Shown piece after piece: positions 37,654 through 53,402 of a stretch of 64,000 bases of DNA; the stretch's first letter is position 1; each line of letters starts with the position of its first letter. The DNA is from Carallia brachiata (lineage: Eukaryota > Streptophyta > Magnoliopsida > Malpighiales > Rhizophoraceae): assembly GCA_021464245.1 (NCBI GenBank), contig JADCRB010000025.1, positions 62,001 through 126,000 of the forward strand. The letters are read 5' to 3'. The position numbers were made by a program, and so were the translations under genes. Under the pieces are notes generated by a model, which worked only from the letters and a program-made list of their open reading frames with translations, was not told the origin of the DNA and did no database searches.

Positions 37654-39840
37654 ATGGAGGGATCTCCAGGAAGCTCCATGCATGGAGTGACAGGAAAAGA
37701 GCAAACATTTGCCTTCTCAGTTGCATCACCAGTTGTCCCACAGATGCAACTGCAAATTTGCCTTACCAGTTGATTCTGAGCACAGGCCAAAGTGTTGAAG
37801 CTCTTTTCTTTGGCTAATCCTCACAGAGAACCTTTCATCTTTCCTGGATTTCCTTCTTCGCTTGTTTTGTGTCCACTTTTGCAGCTGCTCCCCTCGTTCC
37901 CATTATCCGGGACAATCTGAATTTGACCAAAGCAGATATTGGGAATGCTGGGGTTGCTTCTGTCTCTGGAAGCATCCTGTCCAGGCTCGCCATGGGTGCA
38001 GTTTGCGACCTACTCGGACCGCGATACGGTTGCGCTTTTCTGATCATGTTATCGGCTCCAACTGTGTTTTGCATGTCGTTTGTGTCCTCAGCTGGAGGCT
38101 ACATAGCCGTTCGGTTTATTGGATTCTCTCTTGCAACATTTGTGTCTTGCCAGTACTGGATGAGCACAATGTTCAATAGCAAGATCATTGGCCTTGTTAA
38201 TGGAACCGCGGCCGGATGGGGTAACATGGGGGGAGGTGCAACTCAGCTCATAATGCCCCTGGTCTATGAGTTGATAAGGAAAGCTGGTGCAACTCCATTT
38301 ACAGCTTGGAGGATGCATTTTTCATTCCAGGATGGCTAAATGTGATTGGGGATTTTGGTCCTCACACTAGGCCAAGACTTGCCTGACGGGAATCTTAGTA
38401 CCTTACAGAGAAGGGATGTTGCCAAAGATAAATTCTCCAAGGTCAGTTTTTAATTTCTTTTAAATTCACTCTTGCTCCATGTAAGGTTTTCTATGTTTAT
38501 TCTAACCTTGACTAATTTTCTTGTTTTCAGGTGCTTTGGTATGCTGTCAAAAACTATAGAACCTGGATCTTTGTCCTACTTTATGGTTATTCCATGGGTG
38601 TCGAATTGTCAATTGATAATGTCATAGCTGAGTACTTCTACGATAGGTAGTCATTTCCTTCCTAATAGCCATTTAATTTGATTATGATATACACGAACTA
38701 AACATCGTTCAGCCAAGAATCCACTTTATTTAATCATAATTATTGATTATTATGCACGAAAAGACATGAAAACTGTAACTGACGGTTATAATGATTATAT
38801 ATGGGATCCATTAAGAGGACAGAGGCCAGAAGACAGAAGATTTGTCAATAATGCAACAGTTATAAATATTTGTGCAACAAGACTAATAAAAAGTGGTACA
38901 AGAAATTATAATGTAATTTTTTGTTGCACAAAAAATTAACACGGTTGCACAAATATGGATTACAGTTGCATTATGGATACTTTTTCTGTCCACCACTTTA
39001 TGTCCTCTAATGTTTTTACATTATATATTTGTGGGACCTTGTACACATATTGTGTCCATTTCCTGTGCCTCCAAAACATTTTCGATTGCCATTATCCTAA
39101 CAAGGATTTTATTTCAACAATTGCCACATAAATTATTCAAAAAGCTAACCTGAAGTTTCAATTTGTAACTATAACAGGTTCAATCTCAACCTTCACACAG
39201 CAGGCATAATTGCTGCTACCTTTGGTATGTCTAACATCGTCTCCCGTCCCTTTGGTGGATTCGCATCAGACTTTGCAGGAAGATACTTTGGCATGAGGGG
39301 CAGGCTATGGGTGCTTTGGACACTCCAAACTCTTGGAGGTGCCTTCTGTTTCTGGCTTGGCCGTGCCAATTCACTTCCAATTGCTATATTAGCCATCATC
39401 CTCTTCTCCGTTGGTGCTCAAGCAGCATGTGGAGCAACTTTTGGGATAATCCCCTTCATTTCTCGACGATCTTTGGGTGTCATTTCGGGCCTCACCGGAG
39501 CCGGTGGCAACTTTGGTTCAGGATTGACACAATTGATCTTTTTTACAAGTACAAGATATTCCACAGCAACAGGACTATCACTGATGGGGGTTATGACTAT
39601 GTGCTGCACTCTTCCTGTCACATTGGTATATTTCCCACAATGGGGTGGCATGTTCTTGCCACCATCAAAGGATATAACTAAGTCCACTGAAGAATTCTAC
39701 TATGGATCAGAGTGGAATGAGGAGGAAAAGCAGAAGGGTTTGCACCATCAAAGCTTTAAGTTTGCTGAGAACAGATCAGAGCGTGGCAAGCGCGTTGCTT
39801 CTGCACCAACACACCCCAAATTCCACACCATGTCATGTTT
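37654..39840 (+). pseudogene. NRT2: High-affinity nitrate transporter NRT2 with multiple 1-bp lesions
   Basis: Major facilitator superfamily, nitrate-nitrite porter family: a plasma-membrane proton-coupled nitrate carrier, usually about 530 residues with 12 membrane spans and working with NAR2. The start [19 protein letters not shown] matches plant NRT2. Exons are 37654-38441, 38531-38648 and 39178-about 39840. Nitrate-signature glycine motifs are present: [12 protein letters not shown] and [12 protein letters not shown]. Exons 2 and 3 are open almost to the end. Exon 1 needs single-base corrections near 37740, 37754, 37782 and 37833, and it has a T-run deletion at 38318-38322 that leads directly to TAA, plus a two-base loss near 38345. 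One codon (Met in RFMIGF) is missing near 38117, and the last codons are shifted near 39810. A pseudogene is the simplest call; the number of small deletions could also reflect poor sequence. Arabidopsis NRT2 genes also neighbour an LPA1-like gene. Confidence 0.85.
38809..39012. repeat. MITE-like inverted repeat in NRT2 intron 2
   Basis: The left arm CATTAAGAGGACAGAGGCC and the reverse complement of the right arm CATTAGAGGACATAAAGTGG continue as GACAGAA, then TAATGCAAC and ATATTTGTGCAAC. A total of 70-80 bases per arm pair. No target duplication is resolved. Confidence 0.6.
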
Positions 39841-39859
39841 AGAGCATTATATATGCATA

Positions 39860-39863
39860 TATG

Positions 39864-39892
<29 letters not shown>
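39860..39892. repeat. (AT)n microsatellite just after NRT2
   Basis: About 26 alternating bases immediately after the NRT2 C-terminal codons, probably in its 3' UTR. Confidence 0.85.
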
Positions 39893-39894
<2 letters not shown>

Positions 39895-39899
39895 AGAAG

Positions 39900-42039
39900 G
39901 GTGTTCAATACTTACTATGTCTTTGTGTGTCACAATGTGTGTTTATCTTCGTAGTCACTGCTGTCAGTCCTTCTATTTACTTTTCACTTGGATGTATGTT
40001 AGATGAGTTAAGAGTTTGCCATATATTTTAGAGGAGATTTACAAGACGGTGACAAAAAAAAAAAAAAATTATTAGATGAATCTTTTAATAAAAGGTTCTT
40101 GACATCCGCAGATAAGATTATAAATGGAAACCTACGTGAAGATTCTCTCTTGGCTGTAATTCTCTATTCATGAGATTCAATAATTAGGAGCAGAGGATAA
40201 AAATAAGTAAATCTTCCATTGATATTTGTCCATGACTAGAGGAGTTGACACATCATAGCTTGTGCAACAGAATCCAAATATCATTATAAAATTAAACTTG
40301 ACACTGCAGAGATTTTCAATTTTTGGTAAGCTTAATTTAAGAGTTGACTTTGCATTTCACAGAATATTCGTCTCGTTGGGTTCTGGGGTTGTTTGGGTTC
40401 TTCGAGTCTTCTGTATATAGGGTGGCTTTTGGGCCTGACTGTGTACTGTTTATTTTCCTGCAATAAATTCTCCTCTGTTGTGGTGCAAAAAAAAGAGTGA
40501 TCAGTATTAATGAACCACTCAAAGTCAAGTTTGAATTGAAATTGAGATACTGATACAAGTTTCTTTCCTTCGGAATGAGATAGATACTCATATCCCAAAA
40601 GGTGACAATAAGTTCTTTCAAAATTGATTATTTGTTCCTCTGTTAGAGGTGTTCTTCTATCATCTATGTCACCTCCCAAAAAAAAAAAAAGGAAAAAGAA
40701 TCGATCAATGAAAACAACCCTTGCCAAAATTTCTGCATAAGCAACAGTCCCTGAATCCAGAAAAAACAGTCACATCCTCCTCCTCCTCCCCCCGCACCCC
40801 ACCCACCGAAACTCGATTGTAAATTTGGTGAATAGATTTAGATTCAAACTTATGATCTCGTGGGTCTTAGCCATCAGCTAGAACTTAACACACCACCGAG
40901 CCAACCCATACGGGATGAGTTGTCTAAACGGCCACCCAATATTTTCTCAGCGAGTGTGGAGTTAGTTATGCACGCAAGTTCTATCCTCGCATTGAATTTC
41001 TTATTTTTCCCAAAGTCATCGGCATATACATCTTTTGTTAGATTTGGAGACGCAAGGGGCAGAGATCTTTCCACAGCGAAGAAATAAATACCCACCTCAC
41101 CAACTCCCTACTACCACTCACACCCTCAAAAAGTAATGCTATTTCCTAGCAATGAGCCGTGTCACCTCTCCGTTTTGCTCGGCATCTCACGAGCCTATTT
41201 AACTCCCTTCCCTTTCTTCCGCACCTTATGCTCCCATCTTCTCCCACAAAACCCCTTCTAAAACCTCCTTCCCATCCCATTCCATTCGTAAACAAGATGA
41301 AACCCAAACCATATAGAATCCTGAACCAATGCCAACTATCGCCATTAGCTATATTTGGCTCATGCATCTTCTGGTGATATCTTCACTTGATATTGGTATG
41401 GCCGGACGCGAAATCCCATCCAGCGGTCCAAGCACGACGAGCCCTATAGTCTTTCTCTTTTTGAGAGAACTAGGCCTACAGTCTTACCACAGGGAACTTT
41501 CTTTTCAAAGTGAAGCCAGAGTTACTGATCACAAACACAACGTACTTGTCCCCGGCAGGACGAAATCGATCAAGAATTGCATGCCAAGAGGGTATAGACA
41601 TACGTCGGCTCCAAGTAGGCATGTGAACTATCAGCTGCTTGGCGCATGTTCTACGGTGCAGCCCAGGCCTTGAAGAAGCTACCTTCATCACTGGGGGTAT
41701 GCGAACATATATGTTCACAAAGAGCAGTCAGGATAGAAGGATATGTGCACGTTCCTCCATGACTTTGGACGAGTGATGCCAAGTATACTTCAAAAACACG
41801 TGGTGGATTTTTCTCTTTTTAATGTTTTATATTTTCTTTATGCTAACATTGTAGACATTTAAAGAGCAAATCCACAGACGATAAATAAAATTGAAGACAT
41901 TAGTTAACCCGTTAAAGCACCAAATTCTGAGGTACAAGCAACCAAAAGTAACTGTGTTCTCCTGGCCACGACCAAACCCATAAAAAAAAAAAAAAAAGAA
42001 GAAGAAGATGAAGAGGAAAATAAGAATGCGCATAAAAAC
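39900..42039. other. Intergenic region between NRT2 and CDC48
   Basis: Contains no clear gene. An unusually GC-balanced stretch at 41.1-41.75 kb carries one ATG-started frame with a hydrophobic start (listed separately). An open frame on the minus strand at 40.33-40.73 kb could not be matched to any family. The last bases are CDC48 3' UTR. Confidence 0.5.
41329..41673 (+). CDS. Unrecognised small ORF, possible secreted-peptide precursor
   Basis: An ATG-started frame of 114 codons. The N-terminus is hydrophobic (IAISYIWLMHLLVISSL, about residues 4-20), as in a signal peptide, followed by MAGREIPSSGPSTTSP. The SGPS core recalls plant PIP and IDA-type signalling peptides, but the bases after it do not match either family's conserved ending, and the remainder has no recognisable feature. 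A TATTTAA-like sequence lies about 130 bases upstream. There are no paralogues or splice evidence in the window. This may be chance or a decayed gene. Confidence 0.2.
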   Translation: MPTIAISYIWLMHLLVISSLDIGMAGREIPSSGPSTTSPIVFLFLRELGLQSYHRELSFQSEARVTDHKHNVLVPGRTKSIKNCMPRGYRHTSAPSRHVNYQLLGACSTVQPRP

Positions 42040-46968
<4,929 letters not shown>

Positions 46969-47084
46969 TGCTGGTTTTCGTGTTTGTTTGGATTGAATCG
47001 CTTGCCGTACAGAGAAAGAGAAATGATTTTGAGAAATTTGTGTTGAAATTAAAAGTTAATTTGAAGGGAATTGAGCTTCTATGT

Positions 47085-47092
47085 GCTTATAT
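47085..47092 (-). promoter_or_regulatory. Candidate TATA box of CDC48
   Basis: On the minus strand CATATAAGCAC lies about 120 bases before the CDC48 ATG at 46968. That spacing suits a short plant leader; the presumptive start site would be near 47055. Confidence 0.45.
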
Positions 47093-47824
47093 GTAGATGA
47101 GTCTGTCTTGTTTATTAAGACAGGAAGGGTTGCGTTTGGTTACGCGGATTGAAGTAATCTCCGCTTGGTTTTTGGAACTCCCGATTCGCTACGTGCGTAC
47201 GTGCGTGCGTGGGAGTCCGCTCTGGATAGGATTTGTGACGTGCTCGCGGCTTCTTTATTTGTTTGTTTGGTCTTTTCTTTTTCTCGTTGTTTCTTTTAAT
47301 CTCCTCTTATTTAATTTTCTTGGTTTTCACGCATTAATTATGTTGCTATCAAAAATAAACAGAAGCATAATATATTGTTACTTTGATTGATAAAACGGAG
47401 AAGTAGTAATTATGTCTTAATAATCTTATTAAAAAGTATTATATTTTTTGTTAAAAGAGGTGTGAAATATTTGAATAGTTGCAGCATACTTAGTACCAGC
47501 AGAGTACTATATGCATAAGTTTAACCACACCAATGAAACTAAAAGCATTCAAACCCCCAATCTTCAATTAAATAGCAGTTGGACACTTATCATTATATCA
47601 TAAGTTTGGGATTTATACTTAGAGTACTTTATTTGATTTCACACTTATTAATATAACATTTGGTTGTGAAAAAGACTCTTTCGGATTTATTAGTATGAGT
47701 TTACCCCATGAGGTAGTTAAGCAAGCTTTTTAAATAAGAATTACTCTTAATTTAGTTTATAAATACCATAACCAATATATCTATAGTGTTTTTTTTTTTT
47801 GGTCGTTGTTCAAAAGAAATCTGC

Positions 47825-48307
47825 GGTGAAGAGCAGTGTAATCAAAACAGGACCGGACCGACCGGTTCAACCGGTTGGACCGGTGACCGGTCCTAGGTCC
47901 GGTCTGGTTTAGGCATAAAAAGGGAGGGCTGACCGGACTGGTCAAAACCGGTCAAAATCGGTAAAAACCGGTAAAAAATCGGACAGGTCGGACCGGTTTA
48001 GAATTGGACCAAAAATTTATAAATTATAATTTGACCCCCATTGTTTACTTAAATTATAATTTGACTTTTAACTATACTTAAAATTTCAATTTAGTCCAAA
48101 ACTTAATCAAAATTTTCAATTTAATCCTTAAAACTAAAAAAATGAATATTTAATTATTATTTATAAATATTATTCTTTTAATTACATTTATAAATATATA
48201 TATATTATTAAATACCGATTCAACCACCGGTTTAACCGGTTGAACCTTGACCCACTAATATTTCCGGTTCAATAACCGATCCGATTCTGACAACCTTGGT
48301 GAAGAAC
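47825..48307. mobile_element. Mutator-like MITE, CCGGTTCAACCGG family, copy 1
   Basis: The element (about 47835-48297) has inverted ends AGTGTAATCAAAACAGGACC and, in reverse complement, AAGGTTGTCAGAATCGGATC. It is flanked by GGTGAAGAGC (47825-47834) and GGTGAAGAAC (48298-48307), a 9-10-bp duplication with one mismatch. The subterminal regions are crowded with ACCGGT/CCGGTT motifs; the centre reads 'tttaattattatttataaatattattctttt'. A second copy lies at 62812-63266. Confidence 0.8.
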
Positions 48308-49183
48308 TTGACTGTGATTTGCAGGCCGAAGAGAATACTATACAGTGTTGGGCTTTTGTTCGGCAATAGCACTCAACTGTGGACAAATTCCATTACAATT
48401 ATACTAGAGTTGGACTACATGGGCTAGTTTGGAAATGGCGAGATTCAAAGACTTGCCCGAATATTGATTGGGCCTGACCACTGCTAGCCCAATGGTGTTA
48501 CACTAGTACACTGCCTAAATCCAAGTCAAAACAAGTTAATAAATATTGATTGTGGGAATATTGATTGGGTGAGATGGTGCATAATAAAAAAAAAATATAT
48601 GAAGAAACAAATGCAATGAAAACTAGTCATGTTATGTGCAAAGAATCGTTTTGCCTTAAATGGCAAGAAAACTGATTGCCAATTAAGGTTACCAAGAACC
48701 ATGCCAATACAACTTATGGTTAGCATGCATGAATTATTATGTGCATAGTATAGATACGGATATAATAATACTTTGAACTGTGCCCATAATGAGGAATGAT
48801 GAAGCCCATACACATATGGGTTAAAAAAAAAACTTTGTGCTTATTGCGGTTCCAAAAGTTGGCATTAAACCCTTTTAATTCCAGTAACAGATGTAATCCA
48901 GAAGTGCCCTTATCCCTCAAATCTTCTAATTATGTTTTTCTTAAAATACAAAAGAAATATAACGTACCTTAGTTATAGTTTTAAGTATTGATCACTTTTA
49001 TGTGTCTTTAGCCTTCATTTGTGATGGAAAAAAAAAATCATTTTGCTGACAAGATTGTGCAAAATTAAGTCCTAATTTTAACAATTCAAAACAATTGAAA
49101 TATCGAGACCTTCATTTTATTTCACCTCGCTTCTACTTACCAACTAATTATTTGGCATTATAGCCTAGTTATTTTTATACTAA

Positions 49184-49570
49184 CACTATGTTTGGGAGGA
49201 GGGAAAGTGGGGAAAGGGAGAGGAAAGTGAGAGGATTAAAGTAAATTATTGTGTTTGAAAAATATTTGAAAAGTGGGAGAGATGAAAGTTTCTAATTCCC
49301 CTAATTCTCCCTACCCACCAAAACCAATCCTCTCAAAAATGAGAGGAAAGTTGTTAGTTTTCATATTAAATTTATTAAATGACTCAATTACCCTTACATA
49401 ACTTAAAAATTATAATTTTACCTAAACAAAATATCTTAATAGAATTTATTATAAAGGATAAAATTGTTATTTCAACACATTTTATATTCCTCTCTCTCAC
49501 TCTCCACTATTTCCCAAACAAAAGAATTTATAATTTTCCTCCCTCTCATCATCTCTTTCCAAACACAAGA
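49184..49570. repeat. MITE-like inverted-repeat element, purine/pyrimidine asymmetric
   Basis: The left end CACTATGTTTGGGAGGAGG pairs with the right end, whose reverse complement is ATCTTGTGTTTGGAAAGAG. The left half is purine-rich (GGAAAGTGGGGAAAGGGAG) and the right half pyrimidine-rich (CTCTCTCACTCTCC). The ends resemble those at 3117 and 34632. Confidence 0.55.
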
Positions 49571-49892
49571 TAAAAGTACAATTTTTTATCCAAATAATAT
49601 TAATGAGTTAAAAATTCATACATAACTAACTTACGAACCATTATGTCTATCTACCTTCTCTTGGAAAAATTAAAAAAAAAAACAAAAAAAGAAGAAGAGA
49701 TATAAGGAGCTTCTGACCACCTGTGTCCCTTAGCTGCCCCCTTTCTATCTTAAGAAATTGTCAGGAGCACACAATTTTTTTACGATCAACGCTTGTTTGG
49801 ACTTATGGTGGTTGAGCCCTCCCTCTCCACAGGCTTTATTGGCCAAGTGGGCCACAAGAAAAATTGACGGACGTAGAGTTAGTAATGTGATT

Positions 49893-50070
49893 TATTTGAG
49901 CGTTAATACATATTTTAAATTTTAATATTTTAATTAAAAATAAAATTAATAATTTTTAAAATATAAAAATAACAATTATTTATTTTTATATTAAAAATTA
50001 TTAATTTTATTCAAATTTATTAACTTTAATTCTAATCGTAACATCAATTAACACATAAAAATTCAACACA
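49893..50070. repeat. AT-rich inverted repeat (hairpin element)
   Basis: The block 'taaaaataaaattaataattttt' in the left arm matches the reverse complement of 'aaaaattattaattttattcaaa' in the right arm, with further matches outward ('gttaatacat' against 'atgtgttaatt'). It is related to the hairpin at 34090-34265. Confidence 0.5.
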
Positions 50071-51267
50071 GGGATGTTTTCTCATCTTGATTATGCCTTA
50101 AAAACTGGCAGAATGCTAGCTGTCCTGCAAATCTGATAGGAAAATGCTTTGCGGCCTTTTAACTGTTGATGGGGGGGCATATTTTCAAACCCTGTCTCGA
50201 GTGATTTCTAATAATTTGAAAAGGCACAAAAAGAAAAGGGGATAAGAAGCAGACACAATGTCGAATGCAAATTGTATTATATTATCCAAATGTTAAAAAG
50301 GAAAAAAAGGAACTTGTTGCAGTTCTCAATGTTGCTTGTTAAATACTCCTGTAGCATACTTTTAGATAATGGCACGAAACTATGTTGGGAATTTAATATA
50401 AAAATAAAATGATGTGAGTACACTTATTGAATCACATAATATAACGAATGCAGTAAGTTGTAGCCAATGACTGTATTAGACTTGTTTAATGGCTGCATCG
50501 GGTTGGCCCGAGTTGAGGTTTAAAGTTTCTGTCATTAGAATTAATTTTCAACAACCTACACTTTCAAAACATGTATAAAAATTAAAAAGTTACTCTTTTT
50601 TTTAATTAATCCTCGAGGATTGTTGGGCAATTGCCAATACAGATGTTAGTTGGAAGGAGTGCCTGGCCTAATATGTGTCGTGCAATGACACAACCTACAA
50701 TAAACAGTAATGACTCATGCAAATGGTATAATTTTAACATAAAATTGAGATCGAAAAAGTTAAATGGCAAAGAATAAGTGTGAGAATGTATTAAATTTAA
50801 TAAATAAAATATAGATAAACGGTTAAATACTGTTATATTAATTATATATTATTAAATATACTTATATGGTCAAACTCCGTAAAGATTGTATTATGTTTTT
50901 GAACGTCATTAAGTGCAAGTTTACAACTGCGTTTGTTTATATATTTTTCAAGATTAGTAAACAGTGAATCTCGCGTATTCTACCACGGTCTAACTATGTA
51001 AAGACATTTTCCAATGCAGTACAAAAATATTTTGACAAAAGGCCATAAAAATACAAGATTCATAATAAAAAAAAGAATTTAAAAATATTAGTTCAGTAAG
51101 TTAAAGTGATTTGCTGCCATATTCTTGATATTCTAAGCTACCTGGCTACCTGCTCTGCTCTGCTGTTAACCTTTCAAAAAAATGAACAGAGCCACCAATT
51201 ATTCCGGTTCCAGATTTGCTTGCCTTTTTCCCAAGCGGTGCATTGGCAAATAAAAAAGAGGAAAAAA

Positions 51268-51425
51268 TTTAGTGATTTAATTTAAATAATTTTAAATTAA
51301 TTTTAAAATAGTAAGATCGTTGAATGATTAAATTTAAAAAAATTAAATAATAAATAAATTATTGATACTATTAATAAAATTGTGTAATTATTTTAAAATT
51401 AATTAAGTCAAGTCACTTAGAATTA
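51268..51425. repeat. AT-rich inverted repeat
   Basis: AGTGATTTAATTTAAATAAT...TTAATTTTAAAATAGTAA on the left corresponds to the reverse complement of the right end, AGTGACTTGACTTAATTAAT...TTTTAAAATAATTAC. MITE-like in size, without a clear target duplication. Confidence 0.45.
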
Positions 51426-53402
51426 CTCAAGAAAAAAAAACTCAATAATTTTATTTAGATATTTTAAAATAATTATAAAATAACATACGTCATTGATTAA
51501 TTTCAAGAAAAAAAGAAAATAAACGAATTGTATGTTAGATAAAATTATATAATTATTATTATTATTTATATGAAATTATGTAGTATTACTCGTAACAAAA
51601 CATCATTACCAAACCAAAGAACAAGCTAAAAAGCAATTACCCAAAATGAAAAGACAAAAGAGAAGCCATTAGAATTAGATAAAGCAAAGATGCCAATTGC
51701 CAAGCAAGCTATCAACTGAAAAACAACAAACCAAAATGAAAACAAGCAAAAAATGTACAAACTTACACAACCCGGAATAAGCGGGTCAAATAGTAATACA
51801 AACCCACTTTCACTTTCACATCACATTCCCTAATAAAACTTTTATTTCTCATTGTCTCCCGGGTTCCCTCACTGTTCACTCTCCACTTGCCGTGGAAAGG
51901 TGAGAAAAGAAGAAGATAGCGGGGAGCAAAATAAATTATATAAAAATTAAAACATTAAAAAATTATAAAAAAAATAATTTATAAAAAATGATAAAAATAA
52001 ATTATTTAAATACATATAAAAAATTAAAAATAAATAAATAAATTATAACCATTATAATTTTGTTTGCTTCCTTTCTTTGGAAAAGCACACCAAACAAGTA
52101 CATTTCATTGGCACTGCATTTCCTTTCACACACTCACTCTCTCTTCCAGCTCTCTCAGATCCAGCTTGTTTCTGTAACTCTCTTCTTTTTAACTATCTAT
52201 TATTTCATTTTGTTGTGCTTGCATGAAGTAAGCTTGTTTGAGGTTGCAGTAAAGTTATTATCTTTGTTTGTTTGCTGAGAAAAGGATAGAAATTTCAAGT
52301 TGGGTGCTTTTTCTTTGTTGGGTACTTTGCTATATTTCGAAAATGGGGTAGAGTTGGCTTAAATGAGTTAAGGAGTGTTTATAGGTTGAGTTGAGGGTCT
52401 AGAAGCCTAGTCCATTCATAAAAACTTGTTCTTTTTGGAAGTTCCCTCTTCATTTACCGGCAACCCCACAAGGTTTTTTCTGGTATTTGGACATTAAGTT
52501 GAGTAATGATAGAAAAAAAGCAAAGAAGATGAGCAAATTTGTTCAGCTTTGTTTGGTTCTGTGGCTTTTGAATGGTTATATTTGTATCAGAACAGGGTTC
52601 AAGTGCTTTTTCTGTTTTTTCTTTCTGTTTTTATTCAGTTTTTTGGGATGTTTGCCAGTTTAGTTGCGGTGTTGGGGGTCTTGGATTTTGTTTTTGTGCC
52701 ATTTTTTTTATTCCATTTTGTTGTCAACTTGGGTCTTATTGATTGTTGCAGACTTGGAAAACTAAGGGGATAGAAGATAGCTTGAAGGCACTGATGTCTA
52801 TCTATGTGGCTTAGATTTAATAAAAGGAGTGTGCACTTGTTTAATTTGTCTTTGGTAATATAAGCAATTGTAATTGGATGTTAACTTTTAAACTTGTTTT
52901 TATTAATGTCTATGGAATAAAATGCAAACCAAGCTGTCCTTGGTTATTTGTTAATGTTTTAAATTTCTTGTCCTTAGTGATGATGAGATCTGAGTACTTG
53001 AAAAGGGAATATTTATACGATAAACTATCAAAAGATAATTCCTCCTGGCTGTTTGCTGTTTGCCTTTTGTTAAAAATATGTAAATAAAATTGCTAGGCTT
53101 ACTTTAAAATTTAAGTTTTTAATAGTTTTATACCATTTTAGTTGCGACTTATGAACATAGAATCAAGATTTTCTTTTTAAAGATTTTCTTACAAAGATTT
53201 GGACACATCAGCTTTTTATTTTTTTTCCCAAAAACAGTTTAGGATAATTTATTTGTCAAAAATGATGTGTTGTTATGGCAGGTCATGATTTGGATGCAAG
53301 TGTGTTAAAATCTTGGTAATTTTACAAAGAAGGTGAATCATCACTTCAATTGTGGAATGCTGTTTTCTGCAACTCGAGGTCTCGAAAGGTAGGGGATAGA
53401 AG

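Larger units (their letters stand above)
47120..51900. other. Long AT-rich region upstream of CDC48 and ABCG3
   Basis: No supported gene. It contains the Mutator-like MITE at 47.8 kb and inverted-repeat elements at 49.2, 49.9 and 51.3 kb. The remaining sequence is A/T-rich with homopolymers and no coherent coding frame. Confidence 0.55.

Noticed and set aside
40332..40727. Open frame of about 130 codons on the minus strand (contains [20 protein letters not shown])
   Set aside because: Its middle looks protein-like, but the start is a low-complexity Phe run from a poly-A tract, there are no consistent splice partners, and I recognise no family. Not listed as a gene.
41159..41377. 72-codon frame upstream of the SGPS ORF
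   Set aside because: Proline/leucine-rich chance frame in a C/T-rich stretch with no supporting signals.
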